Assembly: GCA_963920525.1 (NCBI GenBank)
Contig: OY986439.1
Location: 36,559,819-36,623,818 of the forward strand
Direction: 5' to 3'
Source of the DNA: Dichetophora obliterata
Taxonomy: Eukaryota > Arthropoda > Insecta > Diptera > Sciomyzidae
Length of the DNA stretch: 64,000 bases
The position numbers were made by a program, and so were the translations under genes. Under the pieces are notes generated by a model. It worked only from the letters and a program-made list of their open reading frames with translations, was not told the origin of the DNA and ran no database searches. Shown here piece after piece: positions 9,976-21,108 of this stretch; within the stretch, counting starts at the first letter, position 1, and each line of letters opens with the position of its first letter.

Positions 9976-10780
9976 TTATTATATTACAATTACAAACAGA
10001 AAAGAATTGTACAAAAGTACTTAATCAATTTTTTCACATTTTTAAAAAAACTAATCGAATTGCTAATGAATATGATTAGTAATAATTATTTTACAGCTAT
10101 GATACAAAATAAAATATTGTAAATACATAAAACATTGATGTAATAGCTTATTCAGTTTAGTGTAATATAAATTGAATTATATTAAAGATATTGCCCTTTA
10201 TTTATATAACATTAAAAATTATTCCTTTTTAAGTATTTTGCAAAACAATATACTTCTACCTATTCCAAAAAAGTCTACTGGTCTTATGGTTTATAGTAAG
10301 CTTTAAATTAGAACAAATTCATTCAGCAGCAGCTGTGCTATGAGGCAAACTTAATATATTTATCACAAAATTGTAAAGTTCTTTGTAAAGAGGTTGCGTT
10401 AGTGCATTTTTTGATAAAAAAGTACTGTCCAAAAATGTAACAATATCATAATTTTTCTTAAAGTTTTGGTCGAATTTAAAAAAATGCCTACTTTATATTT
10501 TTCATATATGTTCATATATGAGGCTGAAAAAGTATCTATAAATTTTTCCTAACGGCTTAGAATAATTACACCATGATGTTTCAGGGATGCTTTCCATTGC
10601 ATTTCCGAAGTCTTTTTTGGTATACCTTTTGTTACCCATTTTGTTCCAATAATATGCAGTTTTACAGTTATCGGACCTCAAACGTAACTGGTGAAATTCT
10701 TCAATCTACCATAAACCAGTGTTGTTTTCCGTTGATTTTTAGCCAATAATTCCGGAGCCAATTTAATGTAAAACCGAACA
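9976..10780. other. AT-rich spacer, no supported gene
   Basis: No frames, inverted repeats or recognised elements were found over this interval. Confidence 0.45.
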
Positions 10781-10991
10781 TAGTGCTATACCTCTCCAAC
10801 GGAGTTTCCCATCTCTTTATTTCTGGAATTAATATCAAAATATCTTCTTGAACTAACTTAACTCATTCTCATTTCACTTACCGTACTTATGCACTTTTAG
10901 ACTCCTAAAGCTACACACATTTTGATTAATTGGAAAGCACAGAATAGGAAAGAGGGCAAATAGAGTGAAACACACAAAAAAAAAAGCTTTA
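10781..10991. repeat. dispersed repeat, pair with 7951-8084
   Basis: See the partner at 7951. This copy continues to about 10910 and is followed by an A-rich stretch before the target duplication of the next element. Confidence 0.55.
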
Positions 10992-10999
10992 GAGTGTGA

Positions 11000-11182
11000 C
11001 ATGGTAGAAGGATAGAGGTATATGCAGCGCTGACTGTGCTCTCTTTCCATACTGCCATGTCTGTCAAATTTAGCTGTTTGGCGAATTGAAACAAAAGAAA
11101 ATAAAGAAAATGTTTTGCTTCGTTTTGAAAATTCCGGCAGTATGCTCTCATCTGGTGCATATACCTGTATTCTTCTACCATG
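11000..11182. mobile_element. 183-bp MITE with 27-bp TIRs and 8-bp target duplication
   Basis: The ends CATGGTAGAAGGATAGAGGT and TATGCA match the inverted right end with 2 mismatches in 27 bp. Direct repeats GAGTGTGA flank both sides exactly (10992-10999 and 11183-11190). An 8-bp duplication fits the hAT or P superfamilies; ends starting CATG recall P elements, but the class is not proven. A relative lies at 63069-63216. Confidence 0.85.
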
Positions 11183-11387
11183 GAGTGTGATACTCTTCAT
11201 CTCTTCAGCATATTGAATATTTATTATACTGAACTCTTCTTTGCATAAGTCATATTCAGCGTTGCCGTTTGGATACAATTGTACCATGGAGTGTGATACT
11301 CTTCATCTCTTCAGCATATTGAATATTTATTATACTGAACTCTTCTTTGCATAAGTCATATTCAGCGTTGCCGTTTGGATACAATTG
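11176..11387 (+). repeat. perfect 106-bp tandem duplication
   Basis: 11176-11281 and 11282-11387 are identical over 106 bp by direct reading. The unit starts inside the right end of the small MITE (TACCATGG) and includes its right-hand target repeat GAGTGTGA. The absence of differences means a recent event or an assembly artefact. Confidence 0.9.
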
Positions 11388-11819
11388 TAGCCAATTGGCT
11401 ACATTTGAAATTAAAAGCTACAATGCTACGATGCTTCTTAAGTGGCTACATTTTCATAATTTCAATAATTTTTGGTATTTTCAATAGAAAAAATTGTAAA
11501 AGGAACACTTTATATGTAAAAACAAAGAAATAAGATTGTGTTTATGCCTTTATTGCATTGTATTGAACCTTTAACGCATATATCAATTGTCAGTTAATAA
11601 ATTTTACATTTTCCTTTCCATACGTCAAAACTATCAATATGATTATGTGGGACGCTTGAAGCACTTGTTAGCTGATGTGAAATGGAAAAATAAATTAATA
11701 GGTATATAATGTTAAATTAACAGGCTTAAATAAATTGTTTTGATTTTTAAGGGCAAATCAAATTAAGATTTGATTTCACAAGAAAATACTTTGAACTTTT
11801 AAAAATTATAGCTCCAATC
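11388..11819. other. spacer, no supported gene
   Basis: AT-rich. AGCCAATTGGCT near 11389 is a 12-base palindrome. Nothing else was supported. Confidence 0.45.
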
Positions 11820-11832
11820 GAAGTTTTATCAT

Positions 11833-14421
11833 GTTTATGTTAATGTTGTGTGGTGGAGATGCGTACTGCGACCTAAATGAGATCTATTGTACCTCTTTCT
11901 CAAAGCTCCGAATTTTATCCAGCCCTATTTCTCTAATGAATTTCAGAATATTCTTAGGTTCAAGGGATGAAACCTGCTCTAGACTCAGCTCATAGTTCCC
12001 CAGTGCTAGTTTACGTCTGCGAGCCACGGCGTCGCAGTTTGTAAGTAGGTGTATTGGAGTCTCCTCTTCACAGAAACGGCAGTTACTATCGGTCTCTATG
12101 CCCAATTTCATCATGTGGTATTTGCGTTTACAGTGTCATGTAAGGAACCCCGTTAGAATCCTGAGATTCGGTTTGCCTAAGCTTATGCACAATTTTGCTC
12201 TTCGAGTGTTAAAATCTCTGAGGAGCAATTTGGATTGTCTTAGCTTTGGGAGGCTTTTCCAAAGGTGTGAACGTTTATGCCTCTCCTCCCTTCTTAGTTC
12301 TTCTTTTATAGAATGTGTGCCCAAACCATTCTGCGGTTCTGGTCCTATAAATTTTGTGGCTGCACCCTGTCGCGCTAGACCATCGGCTTCTTCGTTACCT
12401 TGTATTCCTTTGTGTCCTGGGACCCAAAGTATAGTAACAGTGTTATTCTTGCCTAGTTCCTTGAGTTTTGTTAGACATTCCCATGTTATTCTCGATGATA
12501 TCTCACAGGAAACTAATGCTTTGATTGCTGCTTGGCTGTCTGACATCACAACTATATCCTGACCTTTGTATTTATGATCCAAATTGAATTGTGCACACAG
12601 CTGTATTGCTAGGATTTCCGCTTGGAAGATACTGGGTGTTGTCCCCATATGTTCAAAGTGCTTGGTTCTTGGCCCGTACACCCCTGCGCCTATACCTTCC
12701 AATGTCTTGGAGCCATCCGTATACTATGATATACTGTGTGGTTTCTTGACTTGTGATATCATCTCACTGTCCCACTCTTCCTTGGTACTAAGCTTAGTTT
12801 CGAAGTGTTTCTCGAAGTTGTACCTTTTTACTATATCGTCTCTTGGTAGATCGATGTAGGGAGTGTGCTTTGCAATATCCTCCTTATCTCTACTGCTGAT
12901 AGTTTTACCTTAACCTGTCCCCTCTTTTGCAATCCCAACAGAGTTCGCTTGGCTACTCCCTCTATGACAAGGTGTAAGGGTGTTAGGACCAGAATTACTT
13001 CAAGTGCTGCTGTAGGGCAGGTCCTCATGGCCCTTGTGATGCATACACAGGCCAGTCTCTGCACCTTTGTTAGCATATTCCTCATTGTGGTTAGCTTGGT
13101 TCTCTCCGCCCATGCTATTGCACCATAGGTGAGGATGGGTTTCACCATCATAGTATAGATCCAGCGGAGAATTGTTGGGTTACAACCCCAGCTTTTCCCC
13201 GCAAGGCTCCTACATACCATGAGTGCGCGCGTTGCTTTATTTATAGTTACCTCTGCATGTCTTCTCCAGAGAAGCTTTGAATCTAGTGTAAGTCCTAGGT
13301 ACTTTACTTCTCCTTTGAAGGGAATTTCCGTGCCATCCATTCTCATTATTGGTCATCATTGAGGTTTGGCAGGCTTCTTTTGTTAGTAAAAGGTACTATT
13401 GTAGTTTTCGCTGGGTTGATAGTTAATCCCACTGTGTTGCACTATTCCTTTGTTACTGACAGTCCTCTCTGTATCAGGTTACAGAGTGTATCCTTGAACT
13501 TCCCTCTCGCTATTAAGGCGATGTCGTCTGCATAACCCTGACATTTTATGCCATTCTCGGTTAGCATCGATAATAATTCGTCTACAACAAGACTCCACAG
13601 CAGTGGAGAGAGGACTCCGCCTTGTGGGCAGCCTTTTGTTGTTTTGATTCTTATAGTGGTGTTGCCCACTTTTGTTTCTGCAGTTCTAGTGCTAAACATT
13701 TGGCATATCCATCTGCTGAGCATATCATTTACTCCTTTTTTGTGTAAAGACTTCTTCACAGCCTCGTGAGAAGTATTATCAAAGGCTCCCTCTATGTCTA
13801 GAAAGGCACAGATTACGGTTTCTTTGTTTTTGAAAGCTGACTGGATGTTACTAGCCAACTGGTATAGAGCAGATTCTGTAGACCTACCCACCCTATACGC
13901 GTGTTGACATGGGTGCATTGGTGCCTTCTCCAGAATCTCAGTTCTTATATATTTATCTATTATCTTTTCCACTGTTTTAAGTACAAATGAGGTAAGGCTA
14001 ATGGGTCTAACGACTTTGGTAGCGTGTAGTCTATTTTCCCTACTTTTGGTATGAAGGTGACTATCGGCCTTCTCCATTTCCTTGGGATATAGCCCAGCGC
14101 AAGGCTGCTTCTAGTTATTTTGACTAGGTGAGGCAATATAGTTTCTGCACCTTTTTGTAGAATTGCAGGAAAGATGCCGTCTACACCTGCTGATTTGAAT
14201 GGTTGTAAGGTTCTGAGTGCCCAATCTAGTCGAGCCTTAGTACAAATGCTCGTTGCGAGTTTCCATTCTTCTTGATTTGGCTCGTTGCTCTTCTCTAAGC
14301 GTATAGCTTCCGTCTGGCAATAGAAGTGACATTCTTGTCTCCACTCTGCCTTTAGCCATTGCTTTGTGTATCCTTCCGGCTGGCGTGAAAGAAATGTCTT
14401 CGCAGAAAGTTCTAAAGCTTT
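11833..14421 (-). mobile_element. LOA-clade LINE, 5'-truncated, intact target duplications
   Basis: A 2.6-kb fragment flanked by identical 13-bp repeats GAAGTTTTATCAT (11820-11832 and 14422-14434). On the minus strand it holds, in order, part of the reverse transcriptase, the thumb region, an RNase H domain and a C-terminal zinc knuckle, then a short 3' UTR. The endonuclease and upstream ORF are missing, as expected from 5' truncation. RT followed by RNase H and the phrase FLDIEGAFDNT fit the LOA group (Lian/LOA-like elements). Confidence 0.9.
11884..14395 (-). pseudogene. LINE reverse transcriptase / RNase H, broken
   Basis: Reads through 14395-11884 with lesions. RT motifs: RPISLTSFVLKTVEK, FLDIEGAFDN (first catalytic Asp), GCPQGGVLSPLLW and GYADDIALIA (YADD box). 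Then KYLGLTLDSKL and the thumb region. RNase H: YTDGSK, QAEILAIQL, VMSDSQAAIKAL, WVPGHKGIQGNEEADGLA. C-terminal CX2CX6HX4C knuckle (CRFCEEETPIHLLTNC), ending KEVQ stop at 11884. Breaks: TAG at 13442-13444 in place of Trp, a frameshift near 13350, another between 12831 and 12726, TAG at 12724-12726 before YTDG, and TGA at 12136-12138. The protein would copy RNA into DNA at the nicked target; this copy cannot. Confidence 0.92.
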
Positions 14422-14431
14422 GAAGTTTTAT

Positions 14432-14469
14432 CATACAATGCCATTTAAAATCATACAATGCCATTTAAA
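14432..14469 (+). repeat. 20-bp direct duplication at the LINE 5' junction
   Basis: ATCATACAATGCCATTTAAA occurs twice in immediate succession right at the distal target duplication. It may be a slippage event linked to LINE integration or a chance local duplication. Confidence 0.7.
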
Positions 14470-14895
14470 TTTTGGATCTAATTTTGTATTTTGAAGACTT
14501 ATGTAATGTTGGTTGTGATAATATCGTAACTCAATGGACTTTATTTAAATTAAGTAAACAACTTAAAATGTTATATCGATATCGGTTCCTTATTGGAAAA
14601 AGTCTCTTTTATTAAAAATGGACAAGGCAAGCAAATGTTCCCAGATCATGACTTGTAAAGAATTATTTAAAAAAAATTGTATGGACGCCCAAGAAAGAAT
14701 TTTTGTGAAAAGAACTGAAATTTAAATTTTTGTTGTTAAATATTTTTATGTTGCACGCTGTAGTTCCACTGTCATATTATCGTAACTTCATTGAGGTATT
14801 GAAATACTTAATGAGATACAATTAAATAGAGATAAAAAAAAATTCTATTAAATAGCTGCCTTCAACTGCACAGTGCCACAAAATTTACTAAAAGC
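14470..14895. other. AT-rich spacer, no supported gene
   Basis: No credible frame or repeat was identified. Confidence 0.45.
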
Positions 14896-16170
14896 TTGCA
14901 CTTTTCAAATGACCTAGTGTAAGTTGAAGGTCTGGTCGAGTTTAACACGAAACGGTGGATACAAATTGTCTAACATCCTCAAAATTTTGACTTACCGTCA
15001 AAAAAATACTTTGTGGAATTTGTTTAGTTTCTACGTATATTTATCAAGTAAATGTTAATTTTTTAATGTATTTTCCAAATTATTTACCTTTGCCGATGTT
15101 TTTTTCGACACAATTTCTTAAAAAAGCGTAGCAATCGTATTAATAGCTGCGTTCCATTCGCTCCAAAATAATCCAGATTATTTTTTTTACATGCAAAGCA
15201 AAAACAAAAATAATAATCCAATAACAAATACGATTATTTTTGCTATACATATAAAATTGTGATATAGCCTTTAAAACATTTGAAACACAGGTGCCGCACC
15301 TGTATATTTCTATGAGCTGTCATTTCATTTTTTGAATATTTTGTTTGTTTGATACAATGACTATAAGGTAGCCATGACAGCTACCTATTTTCTCACGAGC
15401 TGCGACCATCGAATGTTAAACAATAGAAAACAAAACAAACCGCGTGTGTCACACACATTGGACGCATTCAGCGAAGCCAACAATTGCACTTAAATTATTT
15501 ATATAATTGCATAATATTAATAATTAAATTAAATAATTTACACTTTTTTGACTTCTAGAGTAAAACACATTCAGAGAAAAACATCGTTTACTAAGGTATC
15601 GCTACCATAATAGTTCACAACAGTTTTGAACGACACACCTTCTCATGACACCTAATAGTTATTGTATCATGATTGCTTGTTTGAATTTAATTTTGACTAC
15701 AACGGTAGTGCCCTCTACGAGTCGTTTTTCTTGCCGTTCCTTCGAGAAAATTTGTTATCGCGATTATATTAAGGCGAAAGGAACGCAGCTAATATTAGAA
15801 AATAACGTACATTTATTTTACGAGTGAATTGAGTGTTCGTTATTTAAAATAGACCAAAAGTTGACAAAGTTATGGAACTTTATTTAAAATTTTCATATAA
15901 CTTGTTGAATTTATTTGCTTACAATAAATTGTAAAGTTGAATAAATTAAAATAAAAAAGTATATATATTATCTTTACGAAACTGGCATAAAATCTTGAAG
16001 CAGTTGATAACTGATTGAGTAAATTGGTAGAAAAAGCATGAATAATTGCAAAACTGGTGTCTTGACGGTAAGTAAAAATTTTCAGGGTGTTACACAACTT
16101 TTATGCGCTGTTTTGTGTTGTACTCGACCTGACCTAAAACCTACACTAGGTCATTTCAAATGTGCAAAAT
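14896..16170. mobile_element. element with about 100-bp inverted ends
   Basis: The left arm near 14896-15000 (TTCAAATGACCTAGTGTA, GGTCTGGTCGAGT, ACTTACCGTCAA) pairs with 16061-16170 (TTGACGGTAAGT, ACTCGACCTGACC, TACACTAGGTCATTTCAAA). The 1.1-kb interior is AT-rich and noncoding apart from a nested fragment at about 15464-15640. Exact outer ends are not clear. Confidence 0.6.
15464..15640 (-). mobile_element. small copy of the CGCATTCAGCG MITE family
   Basis: The end GACGCATTCAGCG near 15470 and the inverted stretch CATTCAGAGAAAAACATCGT, GGTATCGCTAC, GTTCACAACAGTT near 15570-15630 match the left end of the element at 62676-63055. It appears internally deleted and sits within the 14896-16170 element. 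Confidence 0.55.
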
Positions 16171-16265
16171 GACTGTTACATCGTGTTAAGCTAGGCTTAA
16201 AATTTTTTTGGCTATATTGCAGCAAGACTTGATACATTTTTTACTACGAAGAAAATGCATTGAGT

Positions 16266-17041
16266 GGCAACACTGGTCATACTTATTAATGAAGTACACT
16301 CCAGACTTGCACTCACTGTAAAGTGCAGTTTAAACCAGCGCTATCAGATAAAAGTACCTTCAAAATTCTCTTTTTCTCTTATTGAATTCTCTCAAATTAC
16401 CACACGTCAAAAATACCATAAAATTGCACAAATTATCACAAAATACCACAAGCCAACTTCAAAATTGCTTAAAATATCTTATTATACAGTGGTTTTAACA
16501 AAGTTTCAAAGAATTGCGCGAATTTTTTTAATTTTTACTTAGTGAAACAATAACTTTCATAATATTTTAGTTCTTTTTGTTTTTAGAATGAAAAAATCTG
16601 CGGCAATGATATTTTTCTTTCAGCCATAATTTTTTTTCACTTGAAATTGATAATGGTTTGCTGGCTAAACACCGAAAAAACTTTAAACACACCACCATAA
16701 ACAAGTGCATTCATTCAGTAAACCTTTACTATATACATAATTTTCTTAATTCCTTTTTTTACCACGCGTGGTAGAACTCTCTTTGTTGATAATATGCTGT
16801 ATTTTGTGGTATATTTTAGTATTTTTATCTCTAAATTTCGCACATGTGATAAAATTTTTCCCACATGACATTTTTCTCACATAATGTGATGATTTTATCT
16901 TATCCCGCAGCATCCCACAAGAGCCCAGAAAATACCGAAAGTACGATTTATTTTGCAAATCTGACAACGCTGGTTTAAACACATTCAAGCCGCTCTCTAA
17001 TAAATACACTGCAAGTGAATATTTTTCTTCATATGTTGCCC
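16266..17041. mobile_element. inverted-repeat element
   Basis: The left end GGCAACACTGGTC and subterminal CACTGTAAAGTGCAGTTTAA, CCAGCGCTATCAGAT near 16310-16350 pair with the right side ATCTGACAACGCTGGTTTAA and CACTGCAAGTGAA to ATGTTGCC near 16958-17041. Arms are about 90-100 bp and diverged. The interior carries several TACCACA/AAATACCACAA strings on both arms. Apparent frames in both directions are side effects of the inverted arms. Confidence 0.55.
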
Positions 17042-17310
17042 TAATCCACCATCAAAGTTAAACAAAGTGGGAAAAAAATCATTGCATACTTATTAGCGAC
17101 ATTTTAAAATAACAATTTGTCATAAGATGCATTAATTGTAACGAATAAATTGCCACTACTGTACTTGAAATGTAAAGCAAGATCATGATCATGCCAAGCT
17201 CGCGATATATCATGTTTAACTGCTGTAAGAATGAAGCTAAAAAACAAGGAATATAATACAAAAAGTTTCTAAAAGGTAAGTTGTTTGAGATACATTTTTT
17301 TTATAAATTA
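17042..17310. other. spacer
   Basis: No gene. It includes the palindrome GATCATGATC near 17180. Confidence 0.4.
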
Positions 17311-17893
17311 CTAGCTGATATACCCGGTGTTACTCGAGAGTAATTTATATTAACATTTTAAATGTTTTTGTAAATTTTGGAATTTTGTAAAAACGTGTTG
17401 AATTTAAGTTTGAGACCACTATAAAAATATTAGTTAAAAAATTTACCAAGCTTTTTTAACGAAGAAATAATTTTGTCACTGTTTTTTTACAATCAAAAAC
17501 TGTTTTTTAGTTCTAAACTGAATTTACTGGTTACTGGTAAGCATGTTACTTGCACTTCGCTAATGAAAATCAAATTTATAAAAATCTTCCTAAAATTTTT
17601 TAGTAGTTTTTCCAGTTGGAAAATAACAATTGGATTGTCTCTAAATTAAAAATTAATATAAATTGAGTCTGATAGTTGATGCAATTTCTTAAATCTTCTG
17701 AATTCCTATTTTATACGAAAAATTGTACAGTCGTTTTATAATGTAAATTAGCAAAAAGGTGCAAGTTAAGAAAGCAGTCGCTTTTTAATTTTTATTATAG
17801 TATATACAGCAACCTGTAACAATATTATCGACGTTAACAGTTGATCGACATAAGTCCAGCTGAAAAATCTGCAAGAACAGTGCAAGAAGTGCC
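17311..17893 (+). repeat. fragment of a noncoding interspersed repeat
   Basis: Begins CTAGCTGATATACCCGGTGT, a 5' end resembling that at 50868 (CTAGCTGAAACCCGGCG) and, reversed, near 36385. The body is AT-rich. The family appears to be a SINE- or RTE-derived nonautonomous repeat common in insects; the class is uncertain. Confidence 0.4.
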
Positions 17894-18181
17894 AATAGGG
17901 GTATTCACGATTCAGTACACTTGCCTGTGCAGTTGAGGACCTGAGGACTTGTGCACTTTACAACAACAAAATACTCGTACCTCAAAAATCTACACAAGTG
18001 CTTTTCTACTGTAACCTAAAACTTGAGCACTTGAGGACTTGAGCAGTTGTGTACTAGTGCACATTGAACATTTTGACAGCTTTGCAAAATTGATAGTGGT
18101 GTGTTCGCGAAAGCTTAACTGTACAACTGCACAAGTCCTCAACTGCACAGGCAAGTGCACTAAATCGTGAATACCCCTATT
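17894..18181. mobile_element. 288-bp hairpin MITE
   Basis: The ends AATAGGGGTATTCACGATT and CACTTGCCTGTGCAGTTGAG pair with TGCACAGGCAAGTGCAC and AATCGTGAATACCCCTATT. Arms are nearly 50 bp with few mismatches. The centre has several TGAGGACTTG/TGAGCACTTG repeats. Noncoding. Confidence 0.85.
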
Positions 18182-18224
18182 ATGTTATTTGCTGCAAGTT
18201 TACGCTGTATGCGAAAAGAACTAA

Positions 18225-18397
18225 GGCTGTGTGCGAATTGATCTAAATGCGACCTAAACTAAATTGTGTCGATAAGGCAGGTCTTCCTAATTTAGGAAGC
18301 ATTTAGGTAGCTCGAGAATTTACTAAATTATTTAGGAAGCACTGCCTTATCGACCCAATTTAGCTTAGGTCAAATTTAGATCAATTCGCACACAGCC
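18225..18397. mobile_element. 173-bp Harbinger-like MITE, TAA target duplication
   Basis: The TIR GGCTGTGTGCGAATTGATCT is inverted at the right end. TAA flanks both sides (18222-18224, 18398-18400). Arms extend for about 58 bp with mismatches, leaving a short loop. A 3-bp TAA duplication suggests PIF/Harbinger. Confidence 0.8.
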
Positions 18398-18499
18398 TAA
18401 ATTGAGTAACAGCTACCGACTTTTCTAAAATATTGGAATCGTGTCGGTTATGCAGTACTTATTTCTAATTTATAATATTTTCCAGCATACTTTTCAGCG

Positions 18500-18670
18500 T
18501 ACTTTCGGTTAGTACGCAATTGAACCGAAAAATTTGTTCAATGCAGCCAAGCTTACAACCATGATTGGAGAGTTAAAATGCCAAAATTTCGCTGTGTTTT
18601 ATATGTCGGTACATTTAATTGGAGTGGAAATTTAACTTTCAACAATATTGTTCAAATAACACATTAAACA
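18500..18670 (+). repeat. dispersed repeat, pair with 56340-56520
   Basis: Shared strings in order: GGTTAGTACGC, TTGAACCGAAAAA, TTGTTCAATGCAGCCAAG, ACAACCATGATT, AGAGTTAAAATG, CAAAATTTCGCTG, GTACATTTAATTG and GTGGAAATT. Same orientation. No coding potential was recognised in either copy. Confidence 0.75.
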
Positions 18671-18733
18671 TGAAAAAATTAACTTTTACAGCATTCTTAT
18701 TCACAGTCATCTTTTCGATGATATAGTGATATA

Positions 18734-19550
18734 CAGTCATGTGAAAATAAATAGGGACACCTGTATTTTTATATTTAAAGCTGCATGAATTACATACAAG
18801 GTGCAACAGATATAGCATTAATTCCCTCGGGTGGTGGTTACTCGTGATAAGGCGAGTATAAAACTTTATGGAGTTTCCTCATACATTGTACAACTTTCAA
18901 GATACAGGGTGTTTTACGGTTTTCGTACGTGTTTCGTACGTGTTTTACGGTTTTCGTACTTTTTCATCATTATATCAATCATTTTCGTGTCATGTGCTGT
19001 AGCGAAGCAAAAATTTAGAGATTATCCAACGAAATATCAACAAATTTTCTATCTTTTGTTTTAGCGGAGCTGTAATCGTCCAAATTTAAAATGTCTTTTT
19101 TTCATGTAAAAATACACTTAATCAACAGTATTTTTCTAAATTTTAACATTGGACAATAACAGCTCCGCTAAAACAAAAGATAGAAAATTTGTTGATATTT
19201 CGTTGGATAATCTCAAAATTTTTGCTTCGCTACAGCACATGACACGAAAATGATTGATATATTGATGAAAAATTTGATATTTTTTCTAAAATACGAAATA
19301 TTATTTTTTATTTTATGGTGAGTAGTTTAGATTCTAGATCAATAATACTAAACACGTACGAAAACCGTAAAACACCCTGTATCTTAAAAGTTGTACAATG
19401 TGGGAGGAAACTCCATAAAGTTTTATACTCGCCTTATCACGAGAAACCACCACCCGAGGGAATTAATGCTATATCTGTTGCACCTTGTATGTAATTCATG
19501 CAGCTTTAAATATAAAAATACAGGTGTCCCTATTTATTTTTACATGACTG
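18734..19550. mobile_element. Tc1-like foldback element, TA target site
   Basis: An 817-bp near palindrome. The ends CAGTCATGTGAAAATAAATA and GGGACACCTG recur inverted at 19500-19550, flanked by TA on both sides. Arms extend inward more than 300 bp (ACAGGGTGTTTTACGG, CATGTGCTGTAGCGAAGCAA, GTTTTAGCGGAGCTG each have complements), leaving a loop near 19075-19140. CAGT termini with a TA target are typical of Tc1 elements. No transposase remains. Confidence 0.88.
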
Positions 19551-21108
19551 TATATATATATAGAAAATTTAAAGTACCAGTGATAAAGAACTGAGTGGCA
19601 ACGGTGAAACAATAGTGAGAAAAATGACAAGTCACAACAAAACGAATTTAACAGGAGGGGTGTGGGCGGGGCAAAAAGTAAGTAAATTACTATAAGGAAG
19701 ATTTTATATAAACCAAAATGTTTATAATTACTCTAGACCAGCGCTGGGCACCCCATAGCTCTCTGAGCGTAACTTTTCACATGTACAAAAAACTCACAAC
19801 AGAAGAGAATATAATTCAGTCTTTCACTGACGGTGATGCTGTGAAGACCCAAGAATGATAGAATACAAAGATTGCGCCGAAGACAAGAAAATGTGTACAA
19901 CAAAATTGTCGTTCTGCGCATGTACGTCATAATATCAATGCTCTTTTGGAGAGCGTTCACTTTGCATACGATTTCTACACAGAAATGAAAATTGCATACA
20001 TTTTAGTTTGTATAATTAAAATAAAAGAATTAAGAAGCAATTTATTGGAACGAGAAGAAGGTTAATTTATTAAGTACTCCTTTGCAAACTTTATTTTTAC
20101 TAATATTTTATTACAGCCAGTAAGCAGCTAAGTAAAAAAAATTTGTTTGAGAAACCAACTTCAGTTAGCATTATTTTTCGACTTGGATTTTATAAAAATG
20201 TTCATTACGAGTTTAATTGATGTACTTTAAACATTCCCAGATATTTTATTTCCATTAATTTACCTGTGAATTGAAAAGACAAATAAATGATAGTTCCAAG
20301 TTTTTAAAAAATGAAACAAATTTTGTTAAGTTAAGATATTTTTGTATTTTTGTTTTTGTTTTTGTGCTTTTTCTACAATTTCTTGGTTTAATTTTTGTAT
20401 TTATTGCAAACATCAGGTTTTTGAAAAATATTTGTTTGCTATTGTTACCACAATTAGCAACTGCCCACTTAATTTTTTAAATTTTAAGTTAAAAACTCGC
20501 AAATGTACTTCGATATAAACACAATTAAATAAAACTCAACCGATCGCAATAGTTTATCAAAGAAATAAAATATTGTGACGTAGTCAACTGAACAGATGGT
20601 TGTCAAACTCGATTAGCAGAAGTAACGGACCTGCGCAAAGCGTAATCTCTTATTCTATCATTCTTGGTGAAGACCGATATCGGAAATTTTATGTACACTC
20701 TTAAAAAACTAACTTTTTGGTTTGTAGATTCATAGTTTTTTTTTATATATATTTGTATTTTATTAAGTTTTAATAATTCATTCATATTGCCTATTAAGAT
20801 TCTTTGCATTTTTTCATATTTTTTGTATTCATTAATATTTTGATACTTAATTTTATGAGGTTTTGATTATAATTTTAATGATTCATACTAAATATTAGGA
20901 TTTAATAATATTAAAACAAAAACAAAACACCTAAAAAACAATGTTTTACTCTTGATCGGAATGTGACTTCTGTTCTGCAGAGAACCTTTCTTGCGAAGCA
21001 GAATGTGTAATTTTCCACTGCAAGCAAACTAATATAATTTATTTACTAAGAAGAAAATGCTGCAGCAATAACGACATAGAAGAAATAGCAAGCAATAACA
21101 ATGACTAA

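Noticed and set aside
12098..12562. 154-residue plus-strand frame
   Set aside because: Antisense of the RNase H domain of the LINE.
13548..13769. Plus-strand frame opposite the LINE
   Set aside because: Complement of the reverse transcriptase coding strand, which has clear RT motifs; the plus-strand frame has none.
16264..17009. Opposed frames sharing YHKI-type phrases
   Set aside because: Both arise from the inverted arms of one element and their TACCACA-type short repeats.
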